A DNA stretch of 64,000 bases from Streptomyces brasiliensis (GCF_014647875.1 NZ_BMQA01000018.1:62001-126000), one strand, 5' to 3'. Numbered from the stretch's first letter, positions 34,296 to 43,148 are shown. The notes: generated from the sequence alone by a model not told the origin. Program-made: numbers and translations.

Positions 34296-34859
34296 GTGAG
34301 TACGACGACCGAGCGGCAGCCCGGCACCCGCGCCGACCGCGACACGCACTTCGAGGTCGAGCAGTTCTACTACGAGGAAGCCGCCCTCCTCGACGACGGC
34401 CGCTACGCCGACTGGCTGGATCTGCTCGCCGACGACCTCGACTACTGGATGCCCACGCGCACCAACCGGCTGCGCCGTCAGCAGGCGCTGTCGGTGGCCG
34501 CGCGGGGCGAGGCCGCGTTCTACGACGAGACCAAGGAGAGCCTGGCCTGGCGCATCCGCCGGTTCGACTCGGGCATGGCCTGGTCCGAGGACCCGCCGTC
34601 GCGGACCCGGCACCTGGTGACCAACGTGATGGTCCAGCACATGGATCCGGCCGAGAACCCGCAGTTCACGGCGGACGACCTGCATGTGCGCTCCGCGTTC
34701 CTGGTCTACCGCAACCGCCTCGAACGCGAGGAGAATGTCTTCGCCGGAAGCCGCACGGACGTCCTGCGGCGCGTCGGGGACGGCCTGCGCGTGGCCCGCC
34801 GGACGATCCTTCTGGACCAGAACATCCTCCAGGCGAAGAACATCTCGACCTTCTTCTGA
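34296..34859 (+). CDS. Ring-hydroxylating dioxygenase, beta subunit
   Basis: 187 residues of the small (structural) beta subunit, NTF2-like fold. It has FEVEQFYYEEAALLDDGRYADWLDLLADDLDYWMPTRTNRL, SRTRHLVTNVMV and the family-typical C-terminal RTILLDQNILQAKNISTFF. GTG 34296 is preferred (VSTTTERQPGTRADRD); GGCGGAGAAGGG lies upstream. It is unusual that beta follows the ferredoxin and reductase rather than alpha directly. Confidence 0.9.
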   Translation: MSTTTERQPGTRADRDTHFEVEQFYYEEAALLDDGRYADWLDLLADDLDYWMPTRTNRLRRQQALSVAARGEAAFYDETKESLAWRIRRFDSGMAWSEDPPSRTRHLVTNVMVQHMDPAENPQFTADDLHVRSAFLVYRNRLEREENVFAGSRTDVLRRVGDGLRVARRTILLDQNILQAKNISTFF

Positions 34860-34889
34860 TCCCCCTTCTCCTTTTTGATGGGAACTGTC

Positions 34890-35747
34890 GTGACCGACCT
34901 CGAACTCAAGCACCACCGCGTGACCACCTCACTGGGCGAGATCGCCGTGGCCGAGACCGGCGAAGGACCGGTGCTGGTGATGCTGCACGGCGGTGGGCCC
35001 GGTGCCTCCGGTGTCAGCAACTACCACCAGAACCTCCCGGCCCTGGCGAAGCACTTCCGGGTGGTCCTGCCCGACCAGCCCGGCTTCGGCGACAGCTACC
35101 GTCCGACCGAGGAGGACCTGGCCGAGCGGTCCATCACCGAGATCGCTGTCGACGCCCTCTACCAGGCGCTCGACTCCCTCGGCATCGACACCTTCCACCT
35201 GCTCGGCAACAGCCTCGGCGGCGCGGCCGCGATCGCCATGGCCCAGCAGCGGCCCGAGCGCGTGACCCGGCTGGTGCTGATGGCCCCCGGCGGCGGCTGG
35301 CTGCCCTTCGGGCCGACGCCCACCGAGGGCCAGAAGGAGATGTTCCGCTACTACAACGGCGGCGGACCCAGCGAGAAGAAGATGGCCGCGTTCATCCGCA
35401 CCATGGTCTTCGACCACAAGCAGTTCGGTGAGGACGTCGTCCGGGCCCGCTACGAGGCGTCCCTCGACGAGGGCCACATCGCCTTCTACCACCGCTACAA
35501 CGCCGCCTTCGCCAAGCGCGGCGGCATGGACCCGCTCTGGCGCGACCTGCACAAGATCAAGGCGCCGACGCTGCTGCTGTGGGGCCGTGACGACCGCACC
35601 ATCACCCTCGACGGCGCCCAGCTGATGCTCAAGCAGATCCGTGACGTGCAGCTGCACGTGTTCGGCCGGTGCGGTCACTGGGTCCAGCTGGAGCGGCAGC
35701 GCGAGTTCGAGGAGCTGGTCTCCGGCTTCCTCGCGGAGCAGAAATGA
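34890..35747 (+). CDS. Meta-cleavage product hydrolase (MhpC-like alpha/beta hydrolase)
   Basis: 285 residues. Oxyanion motif HGGGPGASG, nucleophile elbow LLGNSLGGAA (Ser at 108), Asp in LLLWGRDDRT and His in FGRCGHWVQLE complete the triad. MhpC/BphD-type hydrolases cut the C-C bond of ring-cleavage products. GTG 34890 is favoured, with GGGA just upstream; ATG 34878 is possible but has no ribosome site. Its stop overlaps the next start (ATGA). Confidence 0.88.
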   Translation: MTDLELKHHRVTTSLGEIAVAETGEGPVLVMLHGGGPGASGVSNYHQNLPALAKHFRVVLPDQPGFGDSYRPTEEDLAERSITEIAVDALYQALDSLGIDTFHLLGNSLGGAAAIAMAQQRPERVTRLVLMAPGGGWLPFGPTPTEGQKEMFRYYNGGGPSEKKMAAFIRTMVFDHKQFGEDVVRARYEASLDEGHIAFYHRYNAAFAKRGGMDPLWRDLHKIKAPTLLLWGRDDRTITLDGAQLMLKQIRDVQLHVFGRCGHWVQLERQREFEELVSGFLAEQK

Positions 35748-36580
35748 GCGGCGGCTGGCTGGACGGGTACGCCGTCCTGATCACCGGCGGTGGCGCCGGC
35801 CTCGGCCGCGCGGTCACCGAGCGCTTCCTCGCCGAGGGCGCCTCGGTCACCGTCTTCGGCCGCGACAAGGACCAGCTGGACGAGACGGTGGCCGCCGCCC
35901 CCGACCCGTCCCGGATCCACGCCGTCACCGGTGACGTACGGGACTCCGAGCGACTGCACGCCGCCGTCGCCGAGACTGTCGAGCGCTTCGGCAAGCTCGA
36001 CACGCTCGTCGCCAACGCGGGCGTGTGGGACTACCAGCGCCGGCTCACCCGGCTCGGCGCCGAGCAGCTGGACACCGCCTTCGACGAGATCTTCTCCATC
36101 AACGTCAAGGGCTATCTGCTGGCCGCGGAGGCGGCCTGGCGGGAGCTGGTGAAGACACGCGGCAGCATTGTCATGACGCTGTCCAACGCCTCCTTCTACG
36201 TCAACGGCGGTGGCCCCCTCTACACCGCCAGCAAGCACGCCTGCCTGGGCCTCATGCGCGAACTCGCCTACGAACTCGCCCCCAAGGTCCGCGTCAACGG
36301 CGTCGCATGCGGCGGTATGAACACCGATCTGCGCGGCCCCGAGTCCCTGGCCCTCGGCGACCGCTCGATCTCCGCGTCCTTCGCCAAGAAGGGCCCGGAC
36401 TCCGCGCCCCCGCTCATCCCGCTGCACGACTCCAGCACGGACCCGCGCGACTTCACCGGTCCGTACGTCCTGCTCGCGGCCCGCGACCAGAGCGGCCCCA
36501 TCACCGGACACGCGATCTCCGTCGACGGCGGCATCGGTGTCCGCGGATTCGCGCACGCCGCGGGCGGCGACGACCTCTGA
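35744..36580 (+). CDS. cis-Dihydrodiol dehydrogenase (SDR family)
   Basis: 278 residues of the short-chain dehydrogenase family: NAD-binding GGGAGLG at the N-terminus, NAG in VANAGVW, the catalytic Tyr/Lys in YTASKHACLG and GHAISVDGGIG near the end. It resembles HcaB/BphB and would re-aromatise the cis-dihydrodiol to a catechol. Overlaps the hydrolase stop, and precedes the CoA ligase by 59 bp. Confidence 0.88.
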   Translation: MSGGWLDGYAVLITGGGAGLGRAVTERFLAEGASVTVFGRDKDQLDETVAAAPDPSRIHAVTGDVRDSERLHAAVAETVERFGKLDTLVANAGVWDYQRRLTRLGAEQLDTAFDEIFSINVKGYLLAAEAAWRELVKTRGSIVMTLSNASFYVNGGGPLYTASKHACLGLMRELAYELAPKVRVNGVACGGMNTDLRGPESLALGDRSISASFAKKGPDSAPPLIPLHDSSTDPRDFTGPYVLLAARDQSGPITGHAISVDGGIGVRGFAHAAGGDDL

Positions 36581-36639
36581 GCCGACGGACGACCCATCCC
36601 TGACAACCGACGACGACGAAGCTCGACGAGGAGCCGACA

Positions 36640-38226
36640 GTGACGAGACCCGAGCCGCGCGCCTTCGGCCCGAGCGCCGACCTCAACCCGGCCACCGCGG
36701 TCGCACGCAACGCACGCCACCAGGGCGACAGCGTGGTCGTCCGCTACGCCGGCGGCGACCTGACCTACGCCCGACTGGACGACAAGGCCGCCCGGCTGGC
36801 GAGCGTCCTGCGGGCCGGCGGCGTCGCACCTGGCGACCGGGTGGCCTACCTGGGCCTCAACAGCTCGGCATTCCTGGTGACGATGCTCGCGGTCTTCCGG
36901 CTCGGCGCCGTCTTCGTGCCGGTCAACTTCCGGCTCGCCGAGCCCGAACTGCGCGGCGTCCTCGGCGGCAGCGGCGCGATGGTGATCGTCTGCGAGGAAG
37001 GGCACCGTACGAGCGTCGAAGCGGTGCGCGGGGAGACGGAGCTGGGCCGTTTCCTGCTGATCGACGACGACCCGGAGGTGCCGGCGGCGAGCGAGGCGCC
37101 GGGCTGGGAGCCCTGGGCGCCGCTGATCGCCGACGCGCCGCCGAGCGGCGAGCCTGTGCCGCAGCATGCCGACGACCCCGCGATACTGATGTTCACCTCC
37201 GGCACCTCGGGCACCCCCAAGGGCGTCGTCCTGACCCACGGCAACGCCTGGTGGAACTCCGTCAACGTCGAACTGCGCCTGGACACCCGCCGCGGCGACG
37301 TCACCTACGCCTCCGCACCGCTCTTCCACATAGGAGCCCTGAACACCTTTGTCCTGCGTACCCTGGTCCGCGGCGGGACCGTCGTGGTGCCCCGCGCGTT
37401 CGACCCGCAGGCGTGCCTGGACGATCTCGTGACCCACCGGGTCAATTCGATGTTCGGCGTCCCCCAGATGTTCACGGCGCTGGCTCGCGTCCCCGGGGTC
37501 TTCGACAGCGACCTGAGCGCGCTGCGGTCGGTGGTGGTCGCGGGCGCCCCGGTCTCCCCGTCCCTGATCCGCCTCTACGCCGACCACGGCGTCCTCCTCC
37601 AGCAGGCGTGGGGTCTGACGGAGACGGCCCCGTTCGCCACCCACCTGCCGGCCGAGCACACCCTGGACAAGGCCGGATCCGCCGGTATCCCCATGCCGTA
37701 CACCCAGGTACGGGTCGTCGACGCCGGCACCAACGAGCCGCTGAAGCCGCACGAGCCCGGCGAGATCGTGGCCCGCGGCCCGAACGTCACCGTCGGCTAC
37801 TGGAACAACCCGAAGGCCACGGCCGCGGCCTTCGACAGCGAGGGCTGGTTCCACTCCGGGGACATCGGCTACTTCGACGAGGACGGCTTCCTCTACATCG
37901 TCGACCGCCTCAAGGACATGATCATCAGCGGTGGCGAGAACGTCTATCCCGCCGAGGTCGAGCGCATCCTGTCCGCCATGCCGGGCGTCGTGGACGTCGC
38001 CGTGGTCGGGGTCGCCGACGAGCAGTGGGGAGAGACCGTCGCCGCCGTGGTGACCGCGGCCGACGACGCGCAGATCACGCTGGACGACGTGCGCGAGTAC
38101 GCCGCCCACCATCTCGCCCGCTACAAGCTGCCCCGCCGCCTGAAGCTCGTCCGGCCGATGCCGCGCAACGCGTCGGGCAAGCTCGACAAGGCCGTGATCC
38201 GGCGTCTGGCGACCGAGGAGAACTGA
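36640..38226 (+). CDS. AMP-dependent acyl/aryl-CoA ligase
   Basis: 528 residues. The adenylation P-loop FTSGTSGTPKGVVLTHGN, the A5-like QAWGLTETAPF, the A7 WFHSGDIGYFDEDG and the C-terminal RNASGKLDKAVIRRL with its Lys are all present. It activates a carboxylic acid to its CoA thioester. Lying downstream of a ring-hydroxylating and meta-cleavage pathway, it may activate the side-chain acid (phenylpropionate/cinnamate type) or a degradation product. GTG 36640 follows GAGGAGCCGAC. Confidence 0.88.
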   Translation: MTRPEPRAFGPSADLNPATAVARNARHQGDSVVVRYAGGDLTYARLDDKAARLASVLRAGGVAPGDRVAYLGLNSSAFLVTMLAVFRLGAVFVPVNFRLAEPELRGVLGGSGAMVIVCEEGHRTSVEAVRGETELGRFLLIDDDPEVPAASEAPGWEPWAPLIADAPPSGEPVPQHADDPAILMFTSGTSGTPKGVVLTHGNAWWNSVNVELRLDTRRGDVTYASAPLFHIGALNTFVLRTLVRGGTVVVPRAFDPQACLDDLVTHRVNSMFGVPQMFTALARVPGVFDSDLSALRSVVVAGAPVSPSLIRLYADHGVLLQQAWGLTETAPFATHLPAEHTLDKAGSAGIPMPYTQVRVVDAGTNEPLKPHEPGEIVARGPNVTVGYWNNPKATAAAFDSEGWFHSGDIGYFDEDGFLYIVDRLKDMIISGGENVYPAEVERILSAMPGVVDVAVVGVADEQWGETVAAVVTAADDAQITLDDVREYAAHHLARYKLPRRLKLVRPMPRNASGKLDKAVIRRLATEEN

Positions 38227-38227
38227 A

Positions 38228-38689
38228 ATGATCATGGCACCCACGGTCCCGGCCGGCCTCGCCCTGGGCCCCGGCTGGAACGCCGTCCACACCTCCCGCG
38301 GCCGCGCCGCGGCGGACCTCCGGGTGAGCCGGGACGGGGTGACGGTGGACGTGCGCCTGGAACGCTGCGCGGCGGGCCGCCTGCGCGACACCTACCCGGT
38401 CGGCGCGCACGACGTGGAGGTACGGGTGGGCGCGGGGTGCCCGCAGGCGGTACGCACGGAACTGCTGCGCACGCTGACGGACGCCGTCCTCGCGGCGGAC
38501 CCACGCTGCCGTCGGGTCGTGCACGCCGTGCGCGTCGGCGACGCCGACGGCCTGGCGTCGGCGAGGTCGGCCGGCTTCCGCCACGCGGTCGACGTCGACC
38601 TCGGCCGGGAGGAACTCGGTCTCCTGGTCAAGGAGCCCGACTGGGTGACGGCGACCGACATGGACCTGGACCGCGTACCGGGCGCCTGA
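38228..38689 (+). CDS. GNAT-like protein at the end of the aromatic operon
   Basis: 153 residues starting 1 bp after the ligase stop, so translationally linked. The pattern (VTVDVRLERCAAG, YPVGAHDVEVRVG, RTLTDAVLAADPRCRRVVHAVRVGDADGLASARSAGFRHAVDVDLGREEL) resembles an N-acetyltransferase fold without a clear acetyl-CoA loop. Its role in the pathway is not apparent. Confidence 0.6.
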   Translation: MIMAPTVPAGLALGPGWNAVHTSRGRAAADLRVSRDGVTVDVRLERCAAGRLRDTYPVGAHDVEVRVGAGCPQAVRTELLRTLTDAVLAADPRCRRVVHAVRVGDADGLASARSAGFRHAVDVDLGREELGLLVKEPDWVTATDMDLDRVPGA

Positions 38690-39022
38690 GCACCCGGTCG
38701 CCGATCCCGTCGGCAGGTAAGAGAACGACAAGAGTTTCCGAGCCGGGCGAGCGTTCGACCTGCGGTCTTACCCGAACGTGTGAATTCTTTGGGAACTCCC
38801 ATACCTACCTGGAGTCGCACACGCCGGGACAGTGACAAAGCTGGTCGTATCCGTCTACGGCCGGGAGTCTCCCGCGCTGTTCACAGCCCCCGTCGGGCAG
38901 GAACAGGGCCTCTTGTCCGACGGGCGGCCGTTCCCCGGCCCGGGTTCGTCGCTGTCACGGACCGGACCGGGCCGGGCGCGGTCACGTCGCGTGTAGGTCC
39001 CCTGCGGTGCACGGTGGGACTC
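38690..39022 (+). promoter_or_regulatory. Gap with possible SigE-type ECF promoter
   Basis: 333 bp without a gene. GGAACT (38792-38797) and GTC (38814-38816), 16 bp apart, resemble an ECF sigma-E-type promoter reading towards the phosphatase gene. The long leader (about 200 bp) to the start at 39023 makes this tentative. Confidence 0.35.
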
Positions 39023-40150
39023 ATGGTTACCTGGCAGCAACGCTTCACACGGTCGTGGCGGCCGAGCCGTCTGCTGTTGCTGGTCCCTGCCGGACTCATC
39101 GGCGCGATCGTCGGCGCCGACTTCGTGACGCCGTCCGACATCGTGCTCGGCCCTCTCCTCGTTATCGCCCCCGCGGTCTCCGGCTGGTTCGAGGGCCCCG
39201 CGGCCACGGCCGGAGTGGGAGCGGCGGCGGTGGCGGCCCAGGGGTTCATCGGCTGGCGCTCCGGCATGCTGTGGACACGGAACGTGCTGGTGCAGGTGAT
39301 CGCCCTGGCCGTGCTCTCCCTGCTGATCGTCGTCTTCTGCGTGGTCCGTGACCGGCGTGCCCGTGAGCTGGCGCAGGTACGGTCGGTCGCCGAGGCGGCC
39401 CAGCGTGTGCTGCTGTGGCCGTTGCCCGGCCGGCTCGGCACCCTGCAACTCGCCTCCGTCTATCTGGCCGCCGAGGAGGAGGCCGAGATCGGCGGCGACC
39501 TGTACGCGGCCGCCCGCAGCCGGGACAGTACCTGGCTGGTCATCGGTGACGTACGGGGCAAGGGCCTGCCGGCCATCGGGGAGGCGGCTCTGCTGCTCGG
39601 CGCGTTCCGCGAGGCCGCGTACCACCATGACGCCCTGCCCGCGCTTGCCGCCTCCCTGGAAGAGAGCGTCACGCGGTACCTGGCGGACTTCGAGCCCACG
39701 GACGAGGCCGGTGAACGCTTCGTGACCGCGCTCCTGCTGGAGATCCCCGACGCCGCCCCCGTCGCGCGCGTCACCAGCTGCGGCCATTTGGCACCCGTGC
39801 TGCTGCGTCCCGGCCATTCCGTGACCGTCCCGGACCTGGCGCCCGCTCCTCCGCTCGGTGTCGGCCTCACCGACCCCGACGACGTCACGGTCGACGTACT
39901 GCCCTTCGCCGTCGGCGACACACTGTTGCTGTACACCGACGGTGTCGTCGAGGCCCGCGACCGGGCCGGCGCCTTCTACCCGCTCGCGGAACGCGTCGCC
40001 CAGTGGGCCGGGCAGCCGCCCGAGTCCCTGCTCCAGCACATCCACCGTGACCTGCTCGGCCACACCGGTGGACGTCTGGGCGACGACGCGGCCCTCATCG
40101 CCGTCCACCGCACCCGCGCGCACCACCGCATGCTGCATGCAGCCGGCTGA
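39023..40150 (+). CDS. Membrane-anchored SpoIIE-type PP2C phosphatase
   Basis: 375 residues. Three to four N-terminal spans (SRLLLLVPAGLIGAIVGADFV, VLGPLLVIAPAVSGWF, VLVQVIALAVLSLLIVVFCVV) precede a SpoIIE domain: IGGDLYAAARS, LVIGDVRGKGLPAIGEAALLLGAFREAAY, FVTALLLEI, CGHLAPVLLRPG, LLLYTDGVVEARDRAG and GRLGDDAALIAV, with metal-binding Asp residues conserved. It would dephosphorylate a STAS anti-anti-sigma factor. ATG 39023 (MVTWQQRF). Confidence 0.88.
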   Translation: MVTWQQRFTRSWRPSRLLLLVPAGLIGAIVGADFVTPSDIVLGPLLVIAPAVSGWFEGPAATAGVGAAAVAAQGFIGWRSGMLWTRNVLVQVIALAVLSLLIVVFCVVRDRRARELAQVRSVAEAAQRVLLWPLPGRLGTLQLASVYLAAEEEAEIGGDLYAAARSRDSTWLVIGDVRGKGLPAIGEAALLLGAFREAAYHHDALPALAASLEESVTRYLADFEPTDEAGERFVTALLLEIPDAAPVARVTSCGHLAPVLLRPGHSVTVPDLAPAPPLGVGLTDPDDVTVDVLPFAVGDTLLLYTDGVVEARDRAGAFYPLAERVAQWAGQPPESLLQHIHRDLLGHTGGRLGDDAALIAVHRTRAHHRMLHAAG

Positions 40151-40712
40151 GAACCGTTGTTCCACCGCAGGCTGAGCAGTGCGTCGGCCAGGCGTGCGGC
40201 TCGAGGGAACCCGAGGAGGAGGCGCCACGGACCACCCCGCTGCGCCCGCGACCCTGAACAGATACGTCGCGCGCCGGCGTTGAGAGGGGCCCCACCCTGT
40301 ACGGGGCGAGGCCCTTCTCGCGGCCGTTTCGGTTCGGTTCTTTGTGGCCGCGAGAGGTAGGTGAGGGCGCGACGGGATGGAGTGCGTCCCTGGAGCGAGA
40401 CGCAGGGTGTGAGTGAACCGCTCCGGGGCTGATGGGAGGCTCCGGACTGTCCCGAGTCCGGCGGAGTCGACTTGCTTGGTTTCAGCCCAGGCCCAGTGCT
40501 GCGTCCCTGCCCGCATTTCCCACGTACACGCTGTCGTCCACGGCGTCGGGCGCCGGCAGCCTGCGCGGCAGATATGTATCCACGGCCGCGCGGCTGTGTA
40601 TCTGCCACGTATCGACCCCGCCGAAATCCGCGCTGACCAGGGGCCGAGCCCCTCCCGTACGCGGTCCGGTGGGGCATGATGGGGGACCGACCAGAACCAC
40701 GCCGCCCGATGG
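40151..40712. other. 560-bp gap before the CseB-like regulator
   Basis: No confident gene. An imperfect hairpin (about 40282-40319) may terminate the phosphatase transcript. Nearer the regulator, GGCAGATA (40567-40574) and TATCTGCC (40599-40606) form an inverted repeat, with GTATC repeated at 40576, 40598 and 40609. This A/T-richer block is a candidate control region. A minus-strand frame ending at 40482 reads protein-like but matches nothing I recognise. Confidence 0.45.
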
Positions 40713-41426
40713 ATGCGCGTGTCTGACTCCTCTCCCGTGACGGTCCTGCTCGTCGAGGACGATGATGTGATCCGCAGATCCGTCGCGATGGCCCTGGAAC
40801 GATACGGCTACCACGTGACCGTGGCCGGCGATGGGTTGACCGGACTCGAACTCTCCCGTGCAGGCGGGTACGACCTGCTGCTGCTCGACGTCATGCTGCC
40901 GGGTCTGGACGGCATCGGGCTGTGCCGCCGGATCAGGGAGACCAGCATGGACCCCATCCTGATGATGTCCGCGCGCAGCGACTCCGTCGACGTGGTCTCC
41001 GGGCTGGAGGCCGGCGCCGACGACTACGTCGTCAAGCCCGTCGACACCGCGGTCCTGGTCGCCCGGATCCGCTCGCTGCTGCGCCGGGCGGCGTACGCCC
41101 CCTCGGAGCAGCCCGAGCGGGCCGGACGTACCGAGCCGGACGGCCGGCTGGTCTTCGGCGATCTCACCATCGATCCCGCGGCGCTGGAGGTGTACCGGGA
41201 CGGCGAGGAGATCGCCCTCGCCCCGACCGAGCTGCGGCTCCTCCTGGAGTTCGCGGCACACCCCGGCGTCGTGCTGAACCGCCAGACCCTGCTGCGTAAC
41301 GTGTGGGACTACGGCTGGGACGGCGACTCCCGGGTCGTCGACCTGTGCGTCCAGCGGCTGCGCAAGAAGATCGGCGCCGACCGCGTCGAGACGGTCCGCG
41401 GCTTCGGCTACAAGCTGCGGCGCTGA
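40713..41426 (+). CDS. CseB-like OmpR-family response regulator
   Basis: 237 residues. The receiver domain (VTVLLVEDDDVIRRSVAMALERYGYHVTVAGDGLTG; phosphorylation Asp about residue 59 in LLLLDVMLPGLDG; Lys in DDYVVKP) is followed by an OmpR-type winged helix (EIALAPTELRLLLEFAAHPGVVLNRQTLLRNVWDYGWDGDSRVVDLCVQRLRKKIGADRVETVRGFGYKL). The wording is very close to CseB, which with CseC controls the SigE envelope-stress response. The downstream kinase gene is only an N-terminal fragment. Confidence 0.88.
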   Translation: MRVSDSSPVTVLLVEDDDVIRRSVAMALERYGYHVTVAGDGLTGLELSRAGGYDLLLLDVMLPGLDGIGLCRRIRETSMDPILMMSARSDSVDVVSGLEAGADDYVVKPVDTAVLVARIRSLLRRAAYAPSEQPERAGRTEPDGRLVFGDLTIDPAALEVYRDGEEIALAPTELRLLLEFAAHPGVVLNRQTLLRNVWDYGWDGDSRVVDLCVQRLRKKIGADRVETVRGFGYKLRR

Positions 41427-41440
41427 ACCGGAGGGCCGAG

Positions 41441-41833
41441 ATGCCGATCGTACGGGGACTGCTGAACCCCCGTTCCGTGCGCTGGAAGACCATCTTCCTG
41501 GTGACCCTGGCCTGCGCCGCGATGGCACTGACGGTCGGTGTGCTGGTGCACGAGTCGACCCTGAAGCGGTCGATGCACGAGGGCGCCGGCAAGGCCGCCG
41601 AGGCGCTGACGAGGGCGATCCAGGACGCCCGGAACTCCGGCGAGGCACCGCCTCTGGCGGCCCCCGGCGACCTTCCCGACCCCCTGCTGCGCCAGGTGCG
41701 GCTGCACGGCGAGGGCACCTTTTACGAGGACAAGCGGTACGCGCGTCCGCAGGCACCTGGCCGAGACGACGGAGAGGGACCCGGACAGCGCCGAACACTT
41801 CATCACCGCTCTGCTGGTGGCTGGCCTCTCTAG
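41441..41833 (+). pseudogene. Truncated CseC-like sensor kinase gene
   Basis: ATG 41441, 14 bp after the response regulator and preceded by GGAGGG, encodes an N-terminal span (WKTIFLVTLACAAMALTVGVLVHESTLKRSMHE) and part of an extracytoplasmic sensor domain (up to HGEGTFYED). Then the frame becomes meaningless and stops after 130 residues. HAMP, HisKA and HATPase domains are gone. A different frame from 41742 carries a protein-like 35-residue string (RHLAETTERDPDSAEHFITA, then LLVAGL) up to TGA 41848. This suggests a deletion that fused two genes. The 3' end runs into corA. Confidence 0.8.
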
Positions 41834-42990
41834 AGCCAGTCCCGCCGCTTGAAAATGAGGTACAAACTGATGCAAACCACTCCCATCAGTCCGATCGCGA
41901 AGGGATAACCGAACCCCCAGTGCAGCTCGGGCATGTGGGAGAAGTTCATGCCGTAAATAGTGCCAACGAGTGTGGGAGCAAACAGAATCGCGGCCCAGCT
42001 CGAGATCTTCTTGATCTCCTCGTTCTGTTCGAAGCCCGCCTCCGCCAGCGCCCGCATCTCCGCGTTCTGCTGCTGGGTGACCAGGGTCGCGTTGACCGTG
42101 AGGATCTCGGTGAGGGCCTGGCGGAAGCCGTCGACTCGTTCGCTGGTGTGCGTGACGTGGTCGGCGACGTCGCGGAGGTAACGCTGGAGTTCCTCGTCGG
42201 TCTCGTACTTGGCGAACCCGGCGATCAGGCTGTGCAGCATGCCGACCAGGGGACGCGTGGCGCGCTGGAACTCGACCATCTCGCGGGAGAGTTCGTAGAT
42301 ACGGCGGGAGACCTCGGGATCGCCGCGGAAGACCTCGGTCTCGATCTCGTCGATGTCGTTCTGGACGCCGGAGACGACCGGCGCGTAGCCGTCGACCACC
42401 GCGTCCAGGATCGCGTACAGGACCGCTTCCGGGCCGAGTTTGAGCAGGTCGGGGGAGTCCTCCATGCGGGTGCGGACCGCCGAGAGATCGGGCGCCGCGC
42501 CGTGCCGGACCGTGACCACGAAGTCCGGGCCGACGAACACGTGCAGCTCGCCGAAGTCGACCTCCTCGGGCGCGTCGAGGTAGCGGGCGGCGCGCAGGAC
42601 GACGAACAGTGTGTCGCCGTACCGCTCCAGCTTCGGGCGCTGGTGCGCCTCCAGCGCGTCCTCGAGCGCGAGCGGATGCAGGTCGAATTCCTCGGCCAGG
42701 GAGAGCAGTTCGTCCGCGGTGGGACGGGCGAGGCCGATCCACGCCATGCCGGACGGCTGCCGGCGCAGTTCGCGGTACGTCTCGGCGAGCGTGGTCGGCA
42801 AGGAGACTCGCACGCCGTCGCGGTAGAGGGCGGCCTGCACGATGCTGACCGTCTCCGCCGGTTCCGCGGCCGGCTTCGCGGTGGTGGGGGCAGGTGGCTC
42901 GGGCGTGGGCGGCTGGGCCGGGGGCTGGGCCCGGCGCCAGACGGGCTTGCGGGAGTTCCTGGAGGCGGGGCGGGCGCGTCGCTCGGGCAT
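41830..42990 (-). CDS. corA: CorA-family magnesium/cobalt transport protein
   Basis: 386 residues. A Pro-rich N-terminal tail, then a cytoplasmic funnel with long helices (DGFRQALTEILTVNATLVTQQQNAEMRALAEAGFEQNEEIKKISSWAAI). Two C-terminal spans follow; the loop after the first begins with the diagnostic YGMNFSHMPELHWGFGYPFAIG, and the protein ends in FKRRDWL. It forms a pentameric Mg2+ channel. ATG 42990. Convergent with, and 4 bp overlapping, the truncated kinase gene. Confidence 0.93.
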   Translation of the reverse strand: MPERRARPASRNSRKPVWRRAQPPAQPPTPEPPAPTTAKPAAEPAETVSIVQAALYRDGVRVSLPTTLAETYRELRRQPSGMAWIGLARPTADELLSLAEEFDLHPLALEDALEAHQRPKLERYGDTLFVVLRAARYLDAPEEVDFGELHVFVGPDFVVTVRHGAAPDLSAVRTRMEDSPDLLKLGPEAVLYAILDAVVDGYAPVVSGVQNDIDEIETEVFRGDPEVSRRIYELSREMVEFQRATRPLVGMLHSLIAGFAKYETDEELQRYLRDVADHVTHTSERVDGFRQALTEILTVNATLVTQQQNAEMRALAEAGFEQNEEIKKISSWAAILFAPTLVGTIYGMNFSHMPELHWGFGYPFAIGLMGVVCISLYLIFKRRDWL

Positions 42991-43016
42991 CGCGGGCTGC
43001 CTCTCGGTCGTTCGAG

Positions 43017-43148
43017 CCTACGGCGGTGCGTCACCGCGTAGGGCGGGTCTCGCCTACGGCGGCCTGTCACCACGTAGGGCAGGTCGGGCCCACGTCGGCG
43101 TGATCACCGCGCGGGACGGGCGTGCCTACCGGCGTGATCGACGAGCAG
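43017..43148. repeat. 36-bp tandem repeat with internal hairpins
   Basis: Copies begin at 43017, 43053, 43089 and 43125, an exact 36-bp period. The first is CCTACGGCGGTGCGTCACCG followed by CGTAGGGCGGGTCTCG, and later copies drift. Each of the first two units contains CCTACGGCGG... with ...CACCGCGTAGG, which can fold as a hairpin (one bulge). The array lies in the divergent gap between corA and the AlkZ-like gene. Confidence 0.7.

Noticed and set aside
40482..40640. Minus-strand tail reading protein-like (DTWQIHSRAAVDTYLPRRL...)
   Set aside because: It belongs to a long frame that is the shadow of the response regulator; no start, ribosome site or family match for the tail alone.
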